In this document: positions 1 through 7,959 of the stretch, piece by piece
Layout: the number at the start of each line of letters is the position of its first letter
How positions within the stretch are numbered: the first letter of the stretch is position 1
Assembly: GCA_002343445.1 (NCBI GenBank)
Contig: DDSP01000049.1
Location: 1-64,000 of the forward strand
DNA: 64,000 bases
Direction of reading: 5' to 3'
Origin: Chthonomonas sp. UBA2387
GTDB taxonomy: Bacteria; Armatimonadota; Fimbriimonadia; Fimbriimonadales; Fimbriimonadaceae
Notes under the pieces: model-generated
What the model was told of the DNA's origin: nothing
The model's database searches: none
The model's input: the letters and a program-made list of their open reading frames with translations, nothing else
Translations under genes and position numbers: made by a program

Positions 1-63
1 CGCGATGATCGCGATCACGACGAGGAGTTCGATGAGCGTAAACGCACGAGAGGTTTGCTTCAT
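1..63 (-). CDS. Prepilin-type N-terminal cleavage/methylation protein (partial)
   Basis: Only the first 21 codons are in the window; the gene runs off the left edge. They read MKQTSRAFTLIELLVVIAII plus one alanine. This is a type IV prepilin/pseudopilin leader: a short basic head, prepilin peptidase cleavage after Ala7 and before Phe8, Glu five residues into the mature protein, then a hydrophobic helix. Such leaders head pseudopilins and the DUF1559-type proteins abundant in Planctomycetes and Armatimonadota; the body is not visible, so the subfamily is unknown. The gene lies 56 bases downstream of the LacI-type regulator on the same strand, so the two may be co-transcribed. Family assignment is firm; function is inferred. 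Confidence 0.8.
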   Translation of the reverse strand, partial: MKQTSRAFTLIELLVVIAIIA

Positions 64-119
64 TGCCAGGTCCTATGGGGTCGTTGCCCGCAACAATGCG
101 GGCGTCAAATCGAGGTGGG

Positions 120-1133
120 TCACGTGGTGTCACCCGGTTGGAATTCGGTGGGAAGAACGGTCCGCAATTCCACGGCACGTCCTTCGATGACTTCGACGAG
201 CAATTCGACCGCGCGTTGGGCCACGCGCGACCACGACGCACGCACCGTGGTCAATCGACGAGCCGGCTCGACGGGGGGCTCGATGCCGTTGAACCCCGCG
301 ATGGCCAGTTCGCCAGGAATCGAAACGCCTTCCTTGATGCAGTGCGACAGCAACGCATTGGCGCTGGGGTCGCCCCAGCAGACCGCAGCGGTGATGCCCA
401 GTTCCCTACGCCTCCGCATCAAGTCGAGTTCCGCCTCGCCAAGGCTGCCCTTCCAATCCGTCGTCGTGGCCGGATAGACCTTCATCCCGAGTTCTTCGGC
501 ACGGGCTTCGAACGCGGCGTAGCGCCGTCCAGCCGAGTCGGATTCGCCAGGGCACGTCCGGTAGAAGATGGCCTGGTGGCCCTTTTCGTGCAGGTGGTTG
601 GCGATCAGCCGCGAACCGTGCGCATCGTCGGCGATCACGGATGGCATCCCCTGAATCGCATCGGTCATCGCCACGACGGGGAGTCGCGCGTCGATCAGGC
701 GTCGGATGAGCGGGTCGCTCGGCGCAGCCAAGGCGATCAAGCCGTCGATCTTGCCGCCGACGAGTTCGCGGTACACCTCGTCGAGCCCGCGCCGATAGAA
801 CGAGTAGTGGATGATCAGGTCGCGCTGCGTTTCGCCGCATCCGTTCTGCAATCCCGTCAACACCTCGGCGTGGAACGGGTCGTGGGGTTCCAGATGGCCG
901 TAGCCGAAGTAGAACCCAACGATGTTCGTGGAGCGTTGGACGAGGGCGCGGGCGATCGCGTTCGGACGGTAGCCCAGGTCCTTGGCGATGCTCGCAACCC
1001 GCTCGCGCGTCTCCGGCGAGACGCGGGTGTTGGATCGGCTTCCGTTCAGGATCGAGGACACGGTGGCCGAACTCACGCCCGCCGCCTCGGCGACGTCTTT
1101 GAGCGTGGTGGTCCGGCGTCGGTTCCGCGTCAT
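120..1133 (-). CDS. LacI-family transcriptional regulator
   Basis: The 337-residue protein begins with a basic tail and a LacI helix-turn-helix (TLKDVAEAAGVSSATVSSIL, residues about 9-28), followed by the hinge region (RVASIAKDLGYRPNAIARAL). The rest is a periplasmic-binding-protein-like sugar effector domain (WGDPSANALL, then IAGFNGIEPP near the end). Length is normal for the family. It probably represses a carbohydrate operon; the next gene on the strand is a prepilin-type protein, and a galactanase and beta-helix protein lie nearby, but no target is proven. An imperfect inverted repeat upstream could be an autoregulatory operator. The effector sugar cannot be read from sequence. Confidence 0.93.
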   Translation of the reverse strand: MTRNRRRTTTLKDVAEAAGVSSATVSSILNGSRSNTRVSPETRERVASIAKDLGYRPNAIARALVQRSTNIVGFYFGYGHLEPHDPFHAEVLTGLQNGCGETQRDLIIHYSFYRRGLDEVYRELVGGKIDGLIALAAPSDPLIRRLIDARLPVVAMTDAIQGMPSVIADDAHGSRLIANHLHEKGHQAIFYRTCPGESDSAGRRYAAFEARAEELGMKVYPATTTDWKGSLGEAELDLMRRRRELGITAAVCWGDPSANALLSHCIKEGVSIPGELAIAGFNGIEPPVEPARRLTTVRASWSRVAQRAVELLVEVIEGRAVELRTVLPTEFQPGDTT

Positions 1134-1152
1134 TGCGAGTCCTCACTGACTG

Positions 1153-1201
1153 ATCGTTTAGTCACTCGCTTCAGTCAAAGCGCGCGAGTTGATGAAACGA
1201 T
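1153..1201. promoter_or_regulatory. Candidate operator upstream of the LacI regulator
   Basis: Two inverted 7-base half sites, ATCGTTT (1153-1159) and AAACGAT (1195-1201), lie 20-68 bases before the regulator start, in the only AT-richer stretch between this gene and uppP. LacI proteins usually bind palindromes and often control their own gene. The 35-base spacing is unusual for one LacI site, so these could be two separate weak sites or chance. Confidence 0.3.
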
Positions 1202-1266
1202 TGGTCATGCATCATAGCACAGGTTTTCGGATTTCGCAAGGGGTTTGTGTGAATTCCAGATCCTGC

Positions 1267-1272
1267 TATCAT
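1267..1272 (+). promoter_or_regulatory. -10 element TATCAT of uppP (predicted leaderless)
   Basis: TATCAT, with an extended-10 TG three bases upstream, ends 9 bases before the uppP ATG. Transcription would start at or within a few bases of the start codon, leaving no room for a Shine-Dalgarno, and none is seen. The same spacing recurs before many genes in this window. Confidence 0.6.
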
Positions 1273-1281
1273 TAGGGGCCG

Positions 1282-2157
1282 ATGTCAGCCTCTCCCGTCG
1301 CCTCTGCCGAGCCGGTCATGGGCGTCTTGGAGGCCATCGTCCTTGGCATCGCGCAAGGCCTCACCGAGTTCCTGCCGATCAGCAGCACGGCCCACATCCG
1401 CGTCATCCCCGCCTTCTTTGGCTGGGCAGACCCCGGCGCGGCGTTCACGGCCGTCATCCAACTGGGCACGCTGCTGGCCGTGCTGATCTACTTCCGTGGA
1501 GACATCGCACGCATCGCCAAGGCGTGGTTTCGCGGCCTGACGGACCCCGTCGCACGGCGCGAGCAAGACTCCAAAATGGGCTGGATCATCGCCTTGGGCA
1601 CCATCCCCATTCTCGTCCTTGGCCTGGCGTTCAAGAGCCAGATCGAAAAGGACTGGCGGTCGTTGGAGATCATCGGTTGGACGCTGATCGGCATGGGGTT
1701 GCTCATGGGCGCCGCCGAGCGGTTCGGCCCGCAACGCCGCGGTTTGGATGCCGTGACGTGGAAGGACGGCCTTTGGGTGGGCATCTGGCAGTCCATGGCC
1801 CTCATCCCCGGCGCGAGCCGCAGCGGTTCGACGATCACCGGGGGCCTGATCTTCGGCCTCGACCGTGCGGCCGCCGCGCGCTTCTCGTTCCTGCTGAGCA
1901 TTCCGAGCATCTTCGCCGCCGGGTTGCTGAGCATGAAGGAGCACGCCTCGGCCCTGTTCGGCGCACAAGCCGTCCCCGTGCTGGTCGCCACGGTCGCAGC
2001 CTTCGTCTCAGGCTACTGGGCGATCGACTTCCTGCTCAAGTTTTTGGCGCGGCGCAGCGTGTACGTCTTCGTGGTGTACAGAGTGGTTCTGGGTGTCGTC
2101 CTCTTGGCGCTCCTTCGCCAAGGCGTCCTCTCGCCCATGCAGGGCATGCTTCCCTAG
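1282..2157 (+). CDS. uppP: Undecaprenyl-diphosphatase (UppP/BacA)
   Basis: Integral membrane phosphatase that converts undecaprenyl diphosphate to the monophosphate, recycling the lipid carrier used for peptidoglycan and surface polysaccharides; it also gives bacitracin resistance. The 291-residue protein has both signature regions: LTEFLPISSTAH (Glu29 and His38 match the catalytic Glu21 and His30 of E. coli) and PGASRSGST (residues 176-184, Arg180 matching the essential arginine). Hydrophobic segments span the whole length. It stands alone, diverging from the LacI regulator. A palindromic repeat follows 4 bases after the stop codon and may help end transcription. Confidence 0.97.
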   Translation: MSASPVASAEPVMGVLEAIVLGIAQGLTEFLPISSTAHIRVIPAFFGWADPGAAFTAVIQLGTLLAVLIYFRGDIARIAKAWFRGLTDPVARREQDSKMGWIIALGTIPILVLGLAFKSQIEKDWRSLEIIGWTLIGMGLLMGAAERFGPQRRGLDAVTWKDGLWVGIWQSMALIPGASRSGSTITGGLIFGLDRAAAARFSFLLSIPSIFAAGLLSMKEHASALFGAQAVPVLVATVAAFVSGYWAIDFLLKFLARRSVYVFVVYRVVLGVVLLALLRQGVLSPMQGMLP

Positions 2158-2161
2158 CGGC

Positions 2162-2223
2162 TGGAGGGACACGCTCCGTCGTGTCCACCGAGGTCCCGTG
2201 GGCATGACGGAGCATGCCCCTCC
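2162..2223. repeat. Dispersed palindromic element, full copy A
   Basis: A 62-base inverted repeat between uppP and the convergent beta-helix gene. Left arm: TGGAGGGACACGCTCCGTC and following bases; right arm: GGGCATGACGGAGCATGCC, CCTCCA. The right arm reverse-complemented matches the left arm except at a few paired positions. Related copies lie at 62680-62739 (full) and at 14887-14910 and 28420-28444 (single arms). In this position it may act as a shared terminator. Confidence 0.75.
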
Positions 2224-2238
2224 ACAGGGCATCGTTAG

Positions 2239-3573
2239 CTAGGGGCGCACGAGTACGGGGAAGTGGGGGGCGACGACCCGGTAGGGAAGGAACTCGCGAA
2301 CCCACGCAGGCGACGCAACACGCCGCAATCGGCCACTCGGCTCGACCCGCGCGCCAGCCCCCGTGCCGACCCTCAACCCGGGCCCGGAGTAGGCGACCAC
2401 CGTTCCGTACAGGCCCTCGTTCCGCAGTACCGTGGGCTCTCGGTCGGCAAAGTTGCCCTCGAAGCGTACATGGGCTTCGCGCCCGGTCGGCCACGCGATC
2501 GCATAGGTCGGCGCGCCGACGATCCGGTTGTCCTTCACCACCACCTGAGTCGGCTTCGCGGAACGCAGATCGATCCCCCCGGTCGCCCCGGCCCAATGCT
2601 TGGGCTGACCCGTCTGGCGGAACGTATTGAACTCGAGCGTCACACCCTCCCGGGGGCCGTCGCCGCCCCACGTGCCGAAGAAGAACCCCGAGCCACGCGT
2701 CCGCTCCACCACGTTGTCCCGGAACGCGATGCGCCGCGCCACGGAGTCCTTGCCTTCGGCGCTCAACACCATGCCCCACTCGGCGTCTTGCACCAGGTTC
2801 GAAGCCATCTCGACATCCCGTAGTTCGCCAAACCAAGCGTCCACGTACAGCCCTTGCCGATCCACGTCGTGAACCCAGTTGTGGTGCACAATGCCCTCGC
2901 GGCTGATCTCCTTGACGTCGATGCCCTCCTTGGTGCAATGGTGGACGTGGTTGTACGCCACCTCGAAACCGGCGATGCCGGCCACGCTCAAGGCTTCGTG
3001 CGGCGCTTCCCGAAGGTGGTCCCCGAACAGCCGCCGGTCCTGCGTGTTGGCCCTAGTGATCGTGTTGCCCAAGACCCGAACGTTCGAGGAGTTCCACAAT
3101 GCGATGCCCGGTCCGAACGTCGTGTCGACCGTGTTCCCCACCAGATCAACGCGGTCGCAGCCCTCTTGCACCTTGATGCCCGCCGCAGCCGACCGGTAAA
3201 CCGACAGCCCTTCGACCCTCACCCAAGAGACGCCCCGCAGGTCCAGTACGGCCGACTCGAGCCACGCGCCCGGTTCGGAGGGCTCGAAGTGGGTGCCATC
3301 CAGCACGGGCTTCTGACCCGGCTTCGCGACGATGACCAGCCAGGCACCCGCCGCACCGGAACGCCTGACTACGACGGGTTCCGAAACGGGATAGGTGGCT
3401 CCGGCCAGTTCGATGCGCACCCCCGGCCCTGCGTGTTCGAGAGCAGCACTCAGGCTGGCGAACGGCTTGCCCGGCGATCCGTCGCCGTTCGGTGCAGCGT
3501 TGGGGTCCACGTGAAGCGTCATCGCCGGAATCCCGACAGCCAGCAGGACGAGAGATGCGACCGTCATACCCAC
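2239..3573 (-). CDS. Secreted right-handed parallel beta-helix protein
   Basis: The 444-residue protein starts with an uncleaved-looking or Sec-type hydrophobic segment (VASLVLLAVGIPAM), then TLHVDPNAAPNGDGSPGKPF, the usual opening of pectin-lyase-fold proteins. The body has repeated short motifs of the N-x-V/I type (VEGLSVYRS, VDLVGNTVDTT, VRVLGNTITRA, VAYNHVHHC, VHHNWVHDV), as in NosD/DUF1565 beta-helix domains. Such proteins bind or cleave polysaccharides, but no catalytic residues can be assigned, so the substrate is unknown. It is convergent with uppP and divergent from the GH53 galactanase 50 bases away, which suggests a role in plant or exopolysaccharide breakdown. Confidence 0.75.
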   Translation of the reverse strand: MGMTVASLVLLAVGIPAMTLHVDPNAAPNGDGSPGKPFASLSAALEHAGPGVRIELAGATYPVSEPVVVRRSGAAGAWLVIVAKPGQKPVLDGTHFEPSEPGAWLESAVLDLRGVSWVRVEGLSVYRSAAAGIKVQEGCDRVDLVGNTVDTTFGPGIALWNSSNVRVLGNTITRANTQDRRLFGDHLREAPHEALSVAGIAGFEVAYNHVHHCTKEGIDVKEISREGIVHHNWVHDVDRQGLYVDAWFGELRDVEMASNLVQDAEWGMVLSAEGKDSVARRIAFRDNVVERTRGSGFFFGTWGGDGPREGVTLEFNTFRQTGQPKHWAGATGGIDLRSAKPTQVVVKDNRIVGAPTYAIAWPTGREAHVRFEGNFADREPTVLRNEGLYGTVVAYSGPGLRVGTGAGARVEPSGRLRRVASPAWVREFLPYRVVAPHFPVLVRP

Positions 3574-3623
3574 CCATTCGCGATCGTGCCCGGCGTTTCC
3601 TACCTCCGGGTAGCATCCCGGCC

Positions 3624-4694
3624 ATGCTCCTCACCATGCTCGCCTTTGGAGCGATGTCCCTGCAAAACCCGAAGACGTTCTATTGGGGCGGCGACCCTTC
3701 GGAGATTCCCGAGGTCGAGGCCTCCGGCGCTGTCTACAAGGTCGCGGGCAAACAGGTGGACCCGCTCGTCGCGATGAAGGAAGCGGGTTGGAACGCCGTG
3801 CGGCTCCGCATCTGGAACGACCCGAAGGACAAGTTCTGCGACCTGAACCACACGCTCGCGATGGCCAAGCGCATCAAGGCCGCGGGCCTCACGCTGATGC
3901 TCGACTTCCACTACTCGGACTGGTGGGCCGATCCGGGCAAGCAGAACAAGCCCGCCGCCTGGAAGGACATGGGCATGGACGAACTCAAGGTCGCCGTGCG
4001 CGAGTACAGCCGCGACGTGGTCAAGGCGTTGGTGGATCAGGGCACGCCTCCCGCAGTCGTCCAGCCGGGCAACGAGGTGGTCGCGGGCATGCTGTGGCCC
4101 GAAGGTCGCATCCACGGCCAGCCCAACGGGTGGGACAAGTTCATGGACCTGACCAAAGCCGCGATCCAAGGCATTCGCGAAGGCGCGGGCAAGCACCCCG
4201 TCAAGATCATGGCCCACATCGACAAGGGAGGCAAAATGGAGGTCAGCAAGTACTGGTTCGAGAACTACTTCTCTCGAGGCGGCGAAGCCGACATCCTCGG
4301 CCTAAGCTACTACCCCATGTGGCACGGCAACCTGGACGAACTCAAGGAGAACCTGGCGTATCTGGCCAAGACCTACAAGCAAGACATCCTGATCGCAGAG
4401 ACCGCATACCCCTACCGGGGGTGGAACGAGCAGACCCGACAGTATGACGACGTGACCGCGCCCCTCCCGCAATTCAAACCCAACCCCGAAGGGCAGGCGG
4501 CATTCCTTCGCGAGTTGGTGTCCATCGTCAATAACGTCCCCGACCAGCGAGGTGTCGGAATTCTGTGGTGGGCGCCAGCGTGGGTCGGGCCGACGGGCTT
4601 GCGCGGCGGCTGGGACAGATTGACCATGTTCGACAACCAAACCGGCGAAGCGCTGCCGTCGTTTTACGAGTTCAAGGCGCAAACGCGAGGTTAG
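3624..4694 (+). CDS. GH53 arabinogalactan endo-beta-1,4-galactanase
   Basis: Hydrolyses beta-1,4-galactan side chains of type I arabinogalactan. The 356-residue protein has the GH53 opening (FYWGGDPSEIPEVEASGAVY), the DFHYSDWWADPGKQNKP block, the acid/base Glu151 in PGNEVVAGMLWP and the nucleophile Glu259 in IAETAYPY, then WWAPAW. Length is normal for a single-domain GH53. The frame is open further upstream, but ATG 3624 is chosen because TAGCAT (3611-3616) sits 7 bases before it as a leaderless-type -10 box, and the short hydrophobic head (LLTMLAFGAMS) can serve as a signal peptide. It diverges from the beta-helix protein and overlaps the convergent PEP-CTERM gene by 4 bases. Confidence 0.93.
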   Translation: MLLTMLAFGAMSLQNPKTFYWGGDPSEIPEVEASGAVYKVAGKQVDPLVAMKEAGWNAVRLRIWNDPKDKFCDLNHTLAMAKRIKAAGLTLMLDFHYSDWWADPGKQNKPAAWKDMGMDELKVAVREYSRDVVKALVDQGTPPAVVQPGNEVVAGMLWPEGRIHGQPNGWDKFMDLTKAAIQGIREGAGKHPVKIMAHIDKGGKMEVSKYWFENYFSRGGEADILGLSYYPMWHGNLDELKENLAYLAKTYKQDILIAETAYPYRGWNEQTRQYDDVTAPLPQFKPNPEGQAAFLRELVSIVNNVPDQRGVGILWWAPAWVGPTGLRGGWDRLTMFDNQTGEALPSFYEFKAQTRG

Positions 4695-5521
4695 GACGCG
4701 CCGTTTCTGGCCTTCCGCCGCAGCAACGGCACCAGTCCCAGGGCCAAAACCGACAGCGTCGCTGGCTCGGGGACGAGATAGTTGGCGCCGCTCGCGGCAG
4801 TGAACGTCGTGTTCGGGTCGTCGGGCACGATGTGGAAGAAGCCCGTGTTGGTCAAGTCCAGCGAGCCCGTGGTCGACCCGCCACCGATACGGTTGACTTG
4901 CATGAACCCGCCCATGTACGCGAAGAGGCTCATGGTCGAACCATCGGTCGCCGAGACCTCGGCAAAGCCGGTGTCGCCAAACGCGCTCGACTCCGTTCCC
5001 CCGCGGAACAGCGTCTGCGGCGTGTTGAGCACCGAGACCCCAAGACCCATGATCTGCACGTCGAGGTCGGCGCTCCAAGTCATGGTTCCCGGGCCAGTGA
5101 GGCCCGCCGAGCCGCTGAGTTCGTAGTAGACGCGGAACGTATGGGGTCCCGGGCCGCCGCCGATGGTGATGAGATCGCCGAAGTGGGCCACGGTATCGGG
5201 GTTGCCGCCGAGGTCGAAACCGACCCGCCCGCCCGCATCCGTCGAACCGGTGTCGAGCGTGATCGTCCCCATCGCGCGCAGTGTGGTGTATTGGGACCAA
5301 GACTCGAACCGGGCCTCGGCCGTGTCGCCTCCCACGGTCATCGTCGAGGTGCTCACGGCGTTGGTGGGTCGGTTGGCGGGTCCGTCTTCGACGTGGTTGC
5401 CGGTCGGCGTGGACCCGATCCAGGCGCCCGTGTCGGCGAACGACCACGTGTAGGGCATGACCTGAGCCGCGCCCGAGGCGGCGAGGATGACGGGCAGTAC
5501 GAACGCGGCGAAGCGCTTCAC
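4691..5521 (-). CDS. PEP-CTERM sorting-domain protein
   Basis: A 276-residue exported protein. It begins with a signal peptide (KRFAAFVLPVILAASGAAQ). The C-terminus has the PEP-CTERM signal: VPEPATLS, a short hydrophobic stretch, then RRK. These tails are processed by exosortase and are typical of biofilm or exopolysaccharide-producing diderms. The middle is Gly/Thr/Ser-rich and beta-rich, with no recognised catalytic motif. GTG 5521 is taken as start because TATACT (5533-5528) lies 6 bases upstream; the longer open frame would put the signal peptide internally. No exosortase gene is in the window. Confidence 0.85.
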   Translation of the reverse strand: MKRFAAFVLPVILAASGAAQVMPYTWSFADTGAWIGSTPTGNHVEDGPANRPTNAVSTSTMTVGGDTAEARFESWSQYTTLRAMGTITLDTGSTDAGGRVGFDLGGNPDTVAHFGDLITIGGGPGPHTFRVYYELSGSAGLTGPGTMTWSADLDVQIMGLGVSVLNTPQTLFRGGTESSAFGDTGFAEVSATDGSTMSLFAYMGGFMQVNRIGGGSTTGSLDLTNTGFFHIVPDDPNTTFTAASGANYLVPEPATLSVLALGLVPLLRRKARNGAS

Positions 5522-5707
5522 GGCGTCAGTATAAGGCCAAGGGGCGGGTTGTGACACTCTTTCTTTGTCGGCTTCTCGGCCCGCAATGTTCTCCGCCTTT
5601 TTTCGAGGGCCGAGCAACGGCGGTATCCGAGGTTGTGACCGGCGACGAGCGTGACTGCTTTCTTTTTGCAGATCCGATCCCGAACTCCTCACGCCGAACA
5701 ATTTCAA

Positions 5708-5860
5708 ATGCCCATAATCAGGCACATGGCGAAACGGCCGGGCATGATGGGCGCGAAAGGCAAGGTTTCCGAGGACGACGGCTCCTTCGACCGTGCGTTC
5801 TGGGCCGCCGCCACGCCCGAACAGAAGGTCCGCGCGATCTTCGAACTCCGAGAACTCTAA
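5708..5860 (+). CDS. Small hypothetical protein, possible remnant of a nucleotidyltransferase module
   Basis: About 50 residues (44 if the second ATG at 5726 is used). The sequence after the basic head, SFDRAFWAAATPEQKVRAIF, resembles the short proteins with FD-x-x-FW and a helix of the form PEERFRAxxEL that are often encoded just before nucleotidyltransferase-type genes. After the stop codon, the plus strand at about 5885-5915 encodes GWIELLAALDDS in another frame, like the opening of such a transferase, but no open gene follows. I read this as a small orphan or decayed module. Weak evidence. Confidence 0.35.
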   Translation: MPIIRHMAKRPGMMGAKGKVSEDDGSFDRAFWAAATPEQKVRAIFELREL

Positions 5861-5963
5861 TTACGAGGTGATGCACCCTGGCACCGGGGCTGAGCGGCTG
5901 GATCGAACTGTTGGCGGCACTCGACGACTCGGCGAGCCAGCGCCCGATCACGAGCGGTAAGGA

Positions 5964-7007
5964 TCAGGTCAACTGGAGACGCTCGCGCAGGTTCCGGCGC
6001 AAGTTCTCGAGGTACACCGGGTCGCCCTCGGACGCGGCGTCCCAGTCGTAGAACCAGATCGGCTTGGTCCGCAGTTCGTCCGGCTCGTGGGCGTACCGCG
6101 GGAAAAGGTGGGCGTGCAGGGCCGGCTCCAGGTTGCCCAGCATCTCGTAGTTGATCCGCACCGCGCCCGTTTCGACCAGCAACGCATCGCCCGCCCGAGC
6201 CATGTCGGCGAGAAAGGCCTGTTGCTCGGAGGGGAGCATCGCGTTCAGGTGCGGAGGAACGGGGTCGGGGAGCAACAGGCAATAGCCCGGCACCACTTGC
6301 TTCGCGCCAAACACCAGCCAACCCGTCGGCATGCGCCCGATCAGGCCAGGATGCTTGCCTTCGCGGGCGGCTTGCACCTGACGATGGATGGCGGTTGGCA
6401 TGTCCAAGTTTGACACAGGCCCAACCTGAGTGCGAGCGAGAATGGTGTACCGCGACCCGCCTGGCCCCAAGTAGCTCTCGTAGAGCGCGGCGTGGTCCAG
6501 CGTGAACGCGACGTCGGGGCCTTGCGTGGGCATCGGCGGAGGCGTCTTGGCTCGTGCGAGCGTGACATGGAGTTCGAGGTCTTGCCCGCGGCGGAGTCGG
6601 CGACGCACTCGCTCAGACTCTGCTTGCCCGACTTCATCCGACAGATGGAAGAGACACTCCCAGCCCGGTGGATACCAGGTCCTCGTTCCACGCCACAGCG
6701 CTGTATTCAGCCGACCAATCCCGTATCCTTCGACCCGCAACACCGTTGCCAACGCGGTCCGGCCCATGACCTGCAAGCGCCCTGCTTGAACAACAAGAGT
6801 TGGGAATTCGGCTCGAGTGGTGAGGTCAACGATTCCGGCCACCCGCTCCTCGGGCACGTCGCCAAAGAACAGGATCGTGGCGTGCAAGTCCTCTGGCGCG
6901 AGCACGCGCACACCGGGCAGGTCGCCCCACTGCGCGACCGTCCACCGGTGCAACGCTTCGGCTGCAACCGTGGGGACCGGGCACGCCAGGAAGAGACGGC
7001 GGCTCAC
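5964..7007 (-). CDS. Fusion of 2H phosphoesterase (ThpR-type) and HIT-family hydrolase
   Basis: One 347-residue frame carries two enzymes. Residues 1 to about 190 form a 2H phosphoesterase like RNA 2',3'-cyclic phosphodiesterase ThpR, with both catalytic motifs, HAT (42-44) and HVT (147-149). Residues about 210-347 form a HIT-like domain with GNLEPALHAHLFPRY (HAHLFPRY at 298-305), as in diadenosine tetraphosphate hydrolases. Both normally exist as separate proteins. GTG 7007 is chosen because it overlaps the hicB stop as GTGA, so translation is probably coupled. A combined role in RNA-end or dinucleoside-polyphosphate metabolism is inference. A merged gene caused by a sequencing error is possible but no frame change is seen. 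Confidence 0.85.
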   Translation of the reverse strand: MSRRLFLACPVPTVAAEALHRWTVAQWGDLPGVRVLAPEDLHATILFFGDVPEERVAGIVDLTTRAEFPTLVVQAGRLQVMGRTALATVLRVEGYGIGRLNTALWRGTRTWYPPGWECLFHLSDEVGQAESERVRRRLRRGQDLELHVTLARAKTPPPMPTQGPDVAFTLDHAALYESYLGPGGSRYTILARTQVGPVSNLDMPTAIHRQVQAAREGKHPGLIGRMPTGWLVFGAKQVVPGYCLLLPDPVPPHLNAMLPSEQQAFLADMARAGDALLVETGAVRINYEMLGNLEPALHAHLFPRYAHEPDELRTKPIWFYDWDAASEGDPVYLENLRRNLRERLQLT

Positions 7008-7225
7008 CCCGCAATGTGCCTCGCCTGCGCCCGGGGCCTGGGGATTGCGACATTGCCGCCCCTCGCTTCTTCCAGCCAGAGCGAAATGCTGACCTCGACG
7101 TCTCTCAACGCTTCCTCGGCCGTTGCGCCGCCTGCGGTGCAACCTGGCAAATCCGGCACATAGGCGCTCCAAGAACCGTCTTGGGCGTCCTCCGCGATCG
7201 CTAGGTACAAGACCTCGGTCGGCAT
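7004..7225 (-). CDS. HicB-like protein without a visible HicA
   Basis: The 73-residue protein (VPDLPGCTAGGATAEEALRD, then helix WLEEA) has the HicB partial-RNase-H fold signature. HicB antitoxins normally pair with a 60-residue HicA RNA toxin; none is found on either side, so this is an orphan or a HicB-family protein with another role. The start has a good Shine-Dalgarno (GGAGG, 5 bases before ATG). It lies 13 bases after the upstream membrane-protein gene and overlaps the phosphoesterase/HIT gene by GTGA, so the three form an operon. Confidence 0.82.
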   Translation of the reverse strand: MPTEVLYLAIAEDAQDGSWSAYVPDLPGCTAGGATAEEALRDVEVSISLWLEEARGGNVAIPRPRAQARHIAG

Positions 7226-7238
7226 GACACCTCCACCA

Positions 7239-7910
7239 TCACTCGATGCCGCCGAAGTCCGCGTTCACCTCGTTCCGCTTGCCCGATTTGCCCATCAGCG
7301 ACGTCTCGCCGTCTGCGGTCAGCTCCAGCCAGCCGCGATTGTCCGCTTCTGAATTCGGCGCCTTGAGCAGGGGCGACTCGGCGAACGGCTGCGCCACATA
7401 GGCCATGTGCGCGTTCATCGCGGGCTCCTTGATCTCGAACACCAAGACGGTTTCAGCCTTGTCCGGCAGGTCGGCGAGCACCTTGCCCGCCACGTCCGAG
7501 TTGTATGCGATCCCCGAGATCAGCTTGCCGCCTTGCACGCAGCCCCACGGCTCGTCCGCCTTGGCCACGGCGATCTCGAAAAGCGGGTTCTCCATCTTCT
7601 CGGCCTTGGCCGTGACGTACTTCTCGTAGTACGGCTTCAACTCCACCTGCCATGTGTCGGCGGGCGGCAGCTTGCCGTCATGCTCCTTGGCATAGTCTTC
7701 GAGCCCCTGGTAGATGCCCTCGTAGGCGAGCAGGCAGCCGGTCATGGCCCCCACGCCTCCCGAGTTGAACATGTTTCGAACCGCGTTGGCGAAGTAGGCG
7801 AAGCCGCCGCAACAGATCACGACGACGCCGAGGATGACCCAGAGCCAAATCTTGGGCCCTTTCTTTCGCGGCTCGTCCGGCAACGGCTCGAAGGGAGGTG
7901 GCGTACTCAT
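7239..7910 (-). CDS. Membrane-anchored hypothetical protein
   Basis: A 223-residue protein with a short Pro-rich cytoplasmic head (STPPPFEPLPDEPRKKGP), one transmembrane helix (IWLWVILGVVVICCGGFAYF) and an exported domain. The exported part starts LLAYEGIYQGLEDYAKEHDGKLPP, a pattern common in pseudopilin-like and DUF1559-type exported domains, and later contains ISGIAYNSDVAG. No enzyme motif is seen. It heads an operon with hicB and the 2H/HIT fusion; TACAAT (7923-7918) lies 7 bases before the ATG, so the transcript is probably leaderless. Function unknown. Confidence 0.75.
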   Translation of the reverse strand: MSTPPPFEPLPDEPRKKGPKIWLWVILGVVVICCGGFAYFANAVRNMFNSGGVGAMTGCLLAYEGIYQGLEDYAKEHDGKLPPADTWQVELKPYYEKYVTAKAEKMENPLFEIAVAKADEPWGCVQGGKLISGIAYNSDVAGKVLADLPDKAETVLVFEIKEPAMNAHMAYVAQPFAESPLLKAPNSEADNRGWLELTADGETSLMGKSGKRNEVNADFGGIE

Positions 7911-7959
7911 TGGTGCTATTGTAACCAGAGAGGGCCTCGTTCGGGGCCATAAGTCCGGT

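Noticed and set aside
63..1217. A long plus-strand reading frame opposite the LacI gene
   Set aside because: It mirrors the LacI codons on the other strand; high GC makes such antisense frames common and it has no family features.
4412..4636. Minus-strand small ORF inside the galactanase gene
   Set aside because: No start signal and no family match; antisense of a well-supported gene.
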